Below, piece after piece: positions 54,511 through 61,752 of a stretch of 64,000 nucleotides of DNA; position 1 is the first letter of the stretch, and every line of letters begins with the position of its first letter. The position numbers and the translations under genes were made by a program. The notes beneath the pieces were generated by a model. That model saw nothing but the letters and a program-made list of their open reading frames with translations, had not been told where the DNA came from and did not search any database. Source of the DNA: Clostridia bacterium (GTDB lineage Bacteria > Bacillota > Clostridia > Oscillospirales > Acutalibacteraceae); NCBI GenBank assembly GCA_017421045.1, contig JAFQMC010000013.1, forward strand, positions 1-64,000, written 5' to 3'.

Positions 54511-56778
54511 TTAATATGTCGTTCTGTAGTTGTGATAACTTCCACTATATTCGAAAATAAGGTCTATCTTACCATCTTCGAAATTTTTGACATCTCCACC
54601 ATACCAATCAGACGAGCTCTTAAATTTTATTCCTTCTACATCTTTCGGAAGTTCAAGAGAATAACAATAGAACTTCTGGGCTGCACCACTCCAATAAGAG
54701 TTTCCTACTGAATAGTTCTTGTTTGTATAAGTAAGATCTGAGAGATTGATTGTACCGTTGGAGCCATCCTCACACCAATAATAAACCTGAGTGACAGTAC
54801 TTCTTTCCTTAAGATAGTAAATTACACCGACATTTATTTTTCTGGTAGTATCCTCAACCTTGAACTTAGCATAGAGGGTAACTGTTGCGCCGTCACTTCC
54901 GCTTACTGTGTAAGTAGTCGAAGCAGAAGAGTAGTTAGTGCCGATAGTTGTTGTGCAACCGGAGTTTGTATACCAACCTACAAACTCGTAGCCCGAAGCG
55001 GGTGTTGCTTTAAGTGTAACACTTGTGCCCGTCTGAACACTTGTGGAGGTTACACCGTTTACGGTTGCCGTACCGCCACCAGAGGGTGTTACGGAGGTCT
55101 TGACAGTCAGCACGGGAATCTTCTCAAACTTAGCATAGTAAGTTACTGTTCCGCCTGCTGTACCTGTGACCGTTACAGTCTGTGAAGCTGTTGCGTAAGA
55201 AGAGTTTATGGTTGTTGTACATGTTGAATTCTTGTACCAACCCACAAACTTATAGCCTTCAGCGGGTGTTGCTTTAAGGGTAACACTGTCGCCTGAACGA
55301 ATCTTCAAGGAAGTCTTGTTGCTCAGGTTTGCAGTAACACCGCTTACTGTAGCGGTACCACCACCTGAAGGAGTAACCGATGTTTTGAAGGTTATCATAT
55401 CTGCGGGGTCAAACTCCTCCAGCTTGTTATCGGCTGTGAAGATATATGTACCGCCCAAAGTACCCTCCAGACCCTCTGCGCCTGATGCAGGGTACTGGCT
55501 TGCGCCGTTGTTGCTGATAATTACATTGAAGTTACCGGTCTTAGGTGTTATAAACTCCAATTTGTAAAATCCTGTTGTACTGTCAAGTGTACCTGCAGTA
55601 CCGGGCCAATCGCCTGTGAATTGGGTTGCAACTCCATTCACCTTCTGATAAGCATATACAGAATACGTTGAGAAGCCTGAGCGTTTTTCAACGTAGATAA
55701 TAGTCTTGTTGACCTCCTGGAACTTAGCGTAGTAGCTTATGTCGTCGTCAGGAGAATGACTCAGGGTTGTTGAGTCGGTTATAAGTTCTGTACAGTCAAT
55801 GTCAGAATACCAACCTATGAATTCGTAGCTGCTGTTCTTCGGCACTGCAGTTGCAGAGAAGGATGTGCCTGTTACCTCGAAGGCTGAGGTGTGGCTTGAA
55901 CCGCCCTGTGTAATTGAACCGCCCGTGAAGCCGTTAGTAACCCTTGTGCCTGCCTTGTTGTAGGTAACAGCATTGAAGTTTGCGGTCAGGTCAGATGCAA
56001 CTACTATAAGCTGAATATCAATAGAAACACTGCATCCCTGTAGCTCCGCGGAATCCGCACCAGCATCAAGCCAGATGGAAACTTCGATATTACCTTCAGC
56101 ATTTTTGTCATATTCAAAGAGTTTGTTACTCTTATCTGAGGTGTTTATATAGTTTGCAAAAGGCTTTGCTGTGAGAGTCGCGGTTGATCCACTTGTATTG
56201 GTGACAACAGTAGTTGTCTGATTGCTGCTTGCAGTAGAGAAAAAGTGACTTGTGGTACCGTTTGAAAGCATAATTCTGAACGCAGATGTATCTGCTATGG
56301 TGGAACCACTCTTTTCCGCAGTGATAGTGGGGGCTTTGCTGAAAGCCAGATAGCATTTCTTAGTCGCTTTTACGTCAAAATCAAAATTGATAAACTTTGT
56401 GCCGATGTCGTTGGTAGTTGCACTTCTGTAGGAAGAAACCGCTCCCTCTGAATCAGGCACAGGGAATGTAAAGGTCTGTCCGTTTGAGCTGTAGACAGGA
56501 GAGAAGAAAAGCGTCTGATGCTGATTGGTGTTTTTATCATAGTCCAAAAGACTCAGCTCAGGATTTGAACTATTGGGGTTCAGTGTAACAGGACCGCGGT
56601 ATGACAGCGAGTCAGCCACGTCATTTGTTTTTACATCTCCTGTTTTCTCAGTCTGCATAGAGTAGGTAGTACCGCCCTCTATCCAGCTGTAGGTCACACC
56701 CACACCGATGAGAAAAATAAGGATGAGTGCCACTATGGACATGATCATCTGTTTTTTACTTGTTTTATTCTGTATCAT
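54511..56778 (-). CDS. SipW-dependent surface protein with B-repeat-like and starch-binding-like modules
   Basis: A 755-residue protein with a SipW-type signal (MSIVALILIFLIGVGVTYSW at about residues 13-32, then IEGGTTYS). A TasA-like beta domain follows to about residue 260. Then come three InlB/Listeria-type B-repeat-like segments, each closing with FxGWY...YYAKF (about 270-355, 465-555 and 555-645). Between the first and second lies a CBM26-like segment (about 360-460) with YSVYAYQKVNGVATQF, GDWPGTAGT and FNVIISNNGASQYPASG, the W-P-G and I-I-x-N-x-G hallmarks of starch-binding module 26. The last about 95 residues resemble another such module. GGAGG precedes ATG 56778. It probably exposes a glucan-binding fibre tip or decoration. 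Confidence 0.82.
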   Translation of the reverse strand: MIQNKTSKKQMIMSIVALILIFLIGVGVTYSWIEGGTTYSMQTEKTGDVKTNDVADSLSYRGPVTLNPNSSNPELSLLDYDKNTNQHQTLFFSPVYSSNGQTFTFPVPDSEGAVSSYRSATTNDIGTKFINFDFDVKATKKCYLAFSKAPTITAEKSGSTIADTSAFRIMLSNGTTSHFFSTASSNQTTTVVTNTSGSTATLTAKPFANYINTSDKSNKLFEYDKNAEGNIEVSIWLDAGADSAELQGCSVSIDIQLIVVASDLTANFNAVTYNKAGTRVTNGFTGGSITQGGSSHTSAFEVTGTSFSATAVPKNSSYEFIGWYSDIDCTELITDSTTLSHSPDDDISYYAKFQEVNKTIIYVEKRSGFSTYSVYAYQKVNGVATQFTGDWPGTAGTLDSTTGFYKLEFITPKTGNFNVIISNNGASQYPASGAEGLEGTLGGTYIFTADNKLEEFDPADMITFKTSVTPSGGGTATVSGVTANLSNKTSLKIRSGDSVTLKATPAEGYKFVGWYKNSTCTTTINSSYATASQTVTVTGTAGGTVTYYAKFEKIPVLTVKTSVTPSGGGTATVNGVTSTSVQTGTSVTLKATPASGYEFVGWYTNSGCTTTIGTNYSSASTTYTVSGSDGATVTLYAKFKVEDTTRKINVGVIYYLKERSTVTQVYYWCEDGSNGTINLSDLTYTNKNYSVGNSYWSGAAQKFYCYSLELPKDVEGIKFKSSSDWYGGDVKNFEDGKIDLIFEYSGSYHNYRTTY

Positions 56779-56814
56779 AGGGGCACCTCCTTTGTATCGT
56801 AGTCTAATTATTTT

Positions 56815-58647
56815 TTAGGGTGTGGGATCGTTTACGGGATAAATCAGGCTGTCGTCCGAGTCTGTATAAATATAGTGACCGTGTTCATCATCTGATTTGT
56901 ACCAGAATACGGCACCATTGAAGATATACTGATCAAAGTTATCGTCCTTTATTTCATAAGGACCGGCAAGCTTTTCCAAAGTAGTGGAGCCGTTATTAAA
57001 TCTGTATACTCTGCCGATCTTGCCCTGTGCACCGCCGGACGCAGGGTACTGATCGCCTGTATTTTTGTTATTTGCAATTATGTTAAAGTCTTGATTATGG
57101 TTGTGTGCAGAGTTTGTAAATTTAACAAAATAATTGCCCACTGTGTTATCAGCTTCATAGGTTGCCAAAGATCCCGACCAAACGCCCAACGGATATTTCT
57201 CTTCTCCGGTCTCTTTATCGTCGAAATAAACATATGCGGCGGTGCCTGTACCATAGCCAAAGCCTTCCAGATAAACTCTGGTCTCGCCACCGTTATTGAA
57301 CTGGATACCGTCAACGTTTTCGGTTTCCTTCAGGTCTATGTAGTAGAGGACACCGTTATCCGTGTTGTGAGCAAACTCCATCCCCTTGCCGGGCCATTCA
57401 CCCGTTGCAGGGCAGGGATCTCCATTTGTGTCCCATGCATAGCACATCAGATTACTGAAAGGTGCCTGCATTTCAAAGTAAATGCGGAAGGTCCCGTACT
57501 CATCCTTCCAGTAGCCGTAGCAACCGTCAAGATTTGTGCCTTCGCTCTCCGTCTGTCCGCAGATAGCAACAAACGTATGCGCGCCCTTGGGGTCGGTTTT
57601 TATATCCGTCATATCAGGCTCCCACTCGTTCCACCACTCGTCAATATCGATGGAGTAACGTCGGAAGTAGAAGTTGTTGATAGTATTGGGAACATATGCA
57701 GACCACTCTGTGCCACTAGGGCTCTTCTCCATAGCATAATATCTATGAGTCGCATTGTCGTATATGTACATCATAGTAGCATACTCTGCACTGCCATCCT
57801 CAATATTATTACCGACCCAGTGGTTCGGTTTCGCTATGTCGTCTCCTGCACGATTGTGGCAATTATCAACAAAGTTATACTTAACAAGGTCGTCAACGGT
57901 AGTTGTGAAGTCGATATATATACTCAGGTCAGAATTAGCAATATCATCGCCTGTGAATTCTGTGCCCTCAAGCCAGACAGAAAGAGTGATATAGAGAGTC
58001 TCTCCTTTTTCAAGCCGGAAGAGAGCGTTGTCTACATCTTCACCCTTGAAGTAATAGTCGCCGTAAGCTTCTGTTGAAGTCTCAGTGGTTGTAGCTGCGC
58101 CTGCAGTTGTAATAGTGGTGATAGGATTATACTTCATATCAACACCGGGCATCTGGTTGGGTTTGAAAACTGTAGGGGCTGTACCATCATTTTTAGAAAA
58201 AGACATTCTCAGCGCATTCATCAGCTTCTGATTGCTGCACTGTACGATAGTACCTGCACCAAGGTAAACCTCTGCGGCGCTGTCGCCTGACTCCAATTCA
58301 AAATCTACGCTGACGTATTTAGTGTTTTCATCAGCTGCAATTCCTTCTCTAAAGGCCATCTGAGAAGTAACACTTGATGTGTTGTCAGACAAGGGTAAGA
58401 AGAAATTTCTTCCGTCGGCACTTGAAACCTCTTCAAGGTTACATGCAGGGATAATAATGGCGTTGGTGGTTTTTCCGTCCTGGCGCATGGTCAGGTTGCT
58501 TCCGGAGCTTATGACAATTTCGTTTCCGGTAACACTTCCCTTGTTTCCACCCTCCATCCAGCTGTAGGTAAATCCTGCAGCCAGGACTAAAACCAGAGTA
58601 AGTGCTATTACAGACATAACCAAACGTTTATTATTAAGTTTTCTCAT
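56815..58647 (-). CDS. SipW-dependent surface protein with starch-binding-like modules
   Basis: A 610-residue protein: SipW-type signal (LVMSVIALTLVLVLAAGFTY then SWMEGG, residues 9-34), a TasA-like beta domain to about residue 270 (TKYVSVDFELESGDSAAEVY), then segments similar to starch-binding module 26 at about 375-470 (MCYAWDTNGDPCPATGEWPG; YIDLKETENVDGIQFNNGG) and 470-575 (PLGVWSGSLATYEAD; FNIIANNKNTGDQYPASGG). The QYPASGG signature is shared with the 755-residue neighbour. It lacks a C-terminal membrane anchor, so it could polymerise or associate with a fibre. GGAGG precedes the ATG, 24 bp after the preceding gene. Confidence 0.82.
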   Translation of the reverse strand: MRKLNNKRLVMSVIALTLVLVLAAGFTYSWMEGGNKGSVTGNEIVISSGSNLTMRQDGKTTNAIIIPACNLEEVSSADGRNFFLPLSDNTSSVTSQMAFREGIAADENTKYVSVDFELESGDSAAEVYLGAGTIVQCSNQKLMNALRMSFSKNDGTAPTVFKPNQMPGVDMKYNPITTITTAGAATTTETSTEAYGDYYFKGEDVDNALFRLEKGETLYITLSVWLEGTEFTGDDIANSDLSIYIDFTTTVDDLVKYNFVDNCHNRAGDDIAKPNHWVGNNIEDGSAEYATMMYIYDNATHRYYAMEKSPSGTEWSAYVPNTINNFYFRRYSIDIDEWWNEWEPDMTDIKTDPKGAHTFVAICGQTESEGTNLDGCYGYWKDEYGTFRIYFEMQAPFSNLMCYAWDTNGDPCPATGEWPGKGMEFAHNTDNGVLYYIDLKETENVDGIQFNNGGETRVYLEGFGYGTGTAAYVYFDDKETGEEKYPLGVWSGSLATYEADNTVGNYFVKFTNSAHNHNQDFNIIANNKNTGDQYPASGGAQGKIGRVYRFNNGSTTLEKLAGPYEIKDDNFDQYIFNGAVFWYKSDDEHGHYIYTDSDDSLIYPVNDPTP

Positions 58648-58671
58648 AACAGCACCTCCCTGTAGATTTAA

Positions 58672-59670
58672 TTAGTTGTTGATAGCGAATGTGTCAAGTA
58701 CCAGTGAAAGGTTGAACTTACCGTCTACAAGAGCGCGTCTTGCCTCGGTGTCGCAACCCTCAATCCAGATTCTGAAAGTTGTCTCGCCGTAATAGTAGCC
58801 GTTTGCATCTGCTGTGCCTGTAAGCTCTGCAAGCTTTGTGGTTGTTGCAGTGGGAACAGTTGATACTGTATCAGGCAGAGCCGTCAAAGTGTTAGTATAC
58901 GTTGTCAAAGTGGTTCCGCTGTAATAGTAATGGGTTTTGGGATTGTTCCAGTAGAAGTTTGCACCTGCTGTGTAAACTGTCTTGCTGGGACCGTCAGCGT
59001 ATGTAGTAGCACCTGCGTTGGTATCCATTGTGTAATCTGAAGAGCCAATCGTGTTGTTCAGGTGGAACTCGGGATTGGTTATCCATATAAACTTAGAGTT
59101 TGCGGTATTGTTATAGGAAACTCTCAGTGCACCTACAATGCAGTCCTTAGAGAAAGTATTCGCACCGGATGCATAGGAGCTGGGATTGCCACAGGTTGCA
59201 CCTGTTACCACAGAAGATGCAGGAGAAGCCTTGGAATCAGAGCTGAGATATACACTGAGCTTATCCTTGGAACGCATATGCAAAGTAAACTCGATGTAGT
59301 CCTGATTTGGAACAGCAGTTGTCCATGAACCGCCGGTGTTAACCTCTGCATAGTTTGTCTTCTGTGTAAGCTGAGGGATACGGAAGGTTGTTCCGTTGCT
59401 TGTTACCTCTACAAACTTCATAGTATCCAGAACAGATTCGTCGTCTGCGTTTTTCAAATCTGCAAGATTCAGAGAACCTGACCACGTCTCCTCGTCAAAG
59501 GAAAGCTCCAGAGCGTTGTCGGATTCCACCTGAATATCGTAAGCATCCACACGGTTATCCACCTGAGATGCAAACCACGCATACACAGACACGGTCATCA
59601 GAGCAAAGATGAGGAACAAGTTGACGACGATTATCATTTTAGTTTTTGTTTTTCTGTTTATCTGTTTCAA
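58672..59670 (-). CDS. SipW-dependent surface protein, TasA-like
   Basis: A 332-residue protein from a TTG start (59668-59670) behind AAGGAGGG. The signal segment is MIIVVNLFLIFALMTVSVYA followed by WF. The beta-rich body shows a WSGSLNLADL strand near residue 63 and a RIWIEGCDTEARRALVDGKF block near the C-terminus. That C-terminal block is shared with the 679-residue protein upstream (RIWVEGTDREAKTPLADGIF), so the two are paralogues. It has no anchor helix and no known enzyme motif. It is probably a structural subunit or a minor component of the fibre. Confidence 0.78.
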   Translation of the reverse strand: MKQINRKTKTKMIIVVNLFLIFALMTVSVYAWFASQVDNRVDAYDIQVESDNALELSFDEETWSGSLNLADLKNADDESVLDTMKFVEVTSNGTTFRIPQLTQKTNYAEVNTGGSWTTAVPNQDYIEFTLHMRSKDKLSVYLSSDSKASPASSVVTGATCGNPSSYASGANTFSKDCIVGALRVSYNNTANSKFIWITNPEFHLNNTIGSSDYTMDTNAGATTYADGPSKTVYTAGANFYWNNPKTHYYYSGTTLTTYTNTLTALPDTVSTVPTATTTKLAELTGTADANGYYYGETTFRIWIEGCDTEARRALVDGKFNLSLVLDTFAINN

Positions 59671-59682
59671 CTTAATCCCTCC

Positions 59683-61722
59683 TTACTGTGATACAAAGTG
59701 AAGATTCATATCGAAAATTCCGTCGGCAAGAGGAGTTTTTGCCTCTCTGTCGGTACCCTCCACCCATATTCTCATAACGATGTGGGCTGTGTAGTATTTG
59801 GTGGTGTCAATTTCCTCTGTTGAGGTTGTTGATGATGTTGTGTCTGACTCTGTGGCGGTAGTCGCAGATTGTGTCGACTCATCCATTGTGAGAGTTGCAA
59901 TCTTGGTGCCACCGATTAGAGTGGTAGCGGCATCTGTTGATGTTGAAGTGAACAGCTTGGGAGCTGTAGCGGGTCCCAGCGATACCAACTTGTGAGAGCT
60001 GGCATCATAGTACTCATAGGTCTGTGAATCAGATGTTAGACCTGTGTTGAGCTTGTAGCTGCTGCCCGTATATACCGTGACAACATCCTCCATTTTAAGC
60101 TCGCCTGCTTTGACCGCCTTGACGACACCGTTCTGAACAACCAGGTAGTAGTCGCCGGACTTGAGAAGCGGACCTGTGTGTTCTGAGGAATAATACAGAG
60201 AGAAAGAGGAACCGCTTGCACCAAGCGAAACCTTTCCGCTTCCAATGTTCAGATAGGTGTTTGTATTTACATTTTTGAACTTATATGTTGCGCTGTACCC
60301 TGTTCCTGTTTGCTCTGCTACGAACTGTTCTGCCTTGGTGACACTTACAGGGTGAATGTTGTTCTTGTTGCTGTCAATAAACTGAACAGCCTTCTTATAG
60401 TTTACGCCTGAAGAAACCGCCGCAGAATCTGCAGGGTTTGCAAGTACACAGGTGGTACCGTTTTCCAGAGGATAGTATGTAACTGTTGTGGTAATATCTG
60501 TCTCCTGACCGCCAAGGCTGAAGGAACCGCCACCTGTTACTTTATATTCCAACACAACAAGCAACTTGTTTACAGGGTCATAACCTAATTTGTAGGTAAT
60601 TTTAGACCCCGCTGTAATATTACCGCTAATAATATACATCGCATTTGAACATGTTACATCGCCAATATTGTAGTTCGTATTGGTTACACCAAAATACTGA
60701 CCCAAATCTGTTCTTATCAAATTCTTACTGCTAGCACCGTCAATATAAGTATTGTAGTTATTAGCTGCAGCACTTGTGCCGGACTCATTAATAAAAATCG
60801 GAATAGAGGGATTAGTTCCGTCATATGTCGGGATATAGGTAGTAACCTCGGTTACAAAATATCTGTATTCAGAGCTGTATTCAAACTGCCGTGCTTCGAA
60901 AGAAGACAAGTTGTTTGGTGAACTTGTGACCACTGCATCATCATTGAACGTCCAGAAGTAATAGGTTTTTCCGTCATCCTCCACGCCGCCATCGATATCA
61001 GTTGTTCCTCCGCCGGAAATTGTCACATCCTCCTGTGCAGTTGTGGTTACTCTGGTATATCCTGCGTTATTCTCCACAAGCTCTATGTCCGCATTGGGTG
61101 CCCAGATGAAGCTGACATTTTCTTTCTTTGCATCCAGGAATGCCACTCTGGATGCAGCGGCGATATAGTCCTTGGAGAAAGGACCGAAGTCGCTGATTCG
61201 TGTGTTAATATTCTTGGGAGATACGAGACTGTCGCCTGCAAGGTAAACATCTCTCTGAGAAGTACCTCTGAAATACAGGTCAATATCAATGTATCTTCCG
61301 CCACTGTTGTCATCTGTGATATTCACACCCTGCCATGCCCCGTTGCTGTCTTTAAGAACATCACCGGTTCGACGGTTAAGATACGGCTCAAAGAAGTTCA
61401 GTCCGTTGCCTGTAATGAGTTTGAGAGATTCAGGCTCGCCGTCTTTGCCGGAGATATTTTTAGCTAAACCGCGGGAACCCTTTACAACATCTGCTTCCTG
61501 AAGTGCTGTCAGGTTGTCATAGTAGTTTACACCATCCCAAGAAACCTGAACGCCATCTGCCTTGGAGCGGATGCTGATACCATTTGCGTCTGCTTTCTGT
61601 CCGATGGTAAACCATGCCCAGATAGAAAGAGCACAGACTGCAATCAGGACAACAAAAATTATTATGTTTTTAGCAATAAGTCCGCCTGTCTTTCTTTTGA
61701 CAGTACTTTTATTGTCCATCAT
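59683..61722 (-). CDS. Large SipW-dependent surface protein, TasA-like
   Basis: A 679-residue protein with a SipW-type signal (IIIFVVLIAVCALSIWAW, residues 20-37) and a beta-rich body with several long Thr/Ser stretches, including one Ser/Thr-rich segment near residue 630 (ATTATESDTTSSTTSTEEID). It shares the final RIWVEGTDREAKTPLADG block and the early 'SxDYIAAASRV/SKDCIVGALRV' strand with the 332-residue protein, but has an insert of about 350 residues between them. AAAGGAG precedes the ATG at 61722 (an ATG-ATG pair). It lies 30 bp after the coiled-coil gene. Function is inferred only from the signal type and operon. Confidence 0.78.
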   Translation of the reverse strand: MMDNKSTVKRKTGGLIAKNIIIFVVLIAVCALSIWAWFTIGQKADANGISIRSKADGVQVSWDGVNYYDNLTALQEADVVKGSRGLAKNISGKDGEPESLKLITGNGLNFFEPYLNRRTGDVLKDSNGAWQGVNITDDNSGGRYIDIDLYFRGTSQRDVYLAGDSLVSPKNINTRISDFGPFSKDYIAAASRVAFLDAKKENVSFIWAPNADIELVENNAGYTRVTTTAQEDVTISGGGTTDIDGGVEDDGKTYYFWTFNDDAVVTSSPNNLSSFEARQFEYSSEYRYFVTEVTTYIPTYDGTNPSIPIFINESGTSAAANNYNTYIDGASSKNLIRTDLGQYFGVTNTNYNIGDVTCSNAMYIISGNITAGSKITYKLGYDPVNKLLVVLEYKVTGGGSFSLGGQETDITTTVTYYPLENGTTCVLANPADSAAVSSGVNYKKAVQFIDSNKNNIHPVSVTKAEQFVAEQTGTGYSATYKFKNVNTNTYLNIGSGKVSLGASGSSFSLYYSSEHTGPLLKSGDYYLVVQNGVVKAVKAGELKMEDVVTVYTGSSYKLNTGLTSDSQTYEYYDASSHKLVSLGPATAPKLFTSTSTDAATTLIGGTKIATLTMDESTQSATTATESDTTSSTTSTEEIDTTKYYTAHIVMRIWVEGTDREAKTPLADGIFDMNLHFVSQ

Positions 61723-61752
61723 TGCAGCTCCTTTCTGAAAAACGGGAGATTA

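Noticed and set aside
57091..58077. 328-codon plus-strand open frame opposite the 610-residue gene
   Set aside because: No ribosome binding site or recognisable domain; the minus-strand gene has a signal segment and modules.
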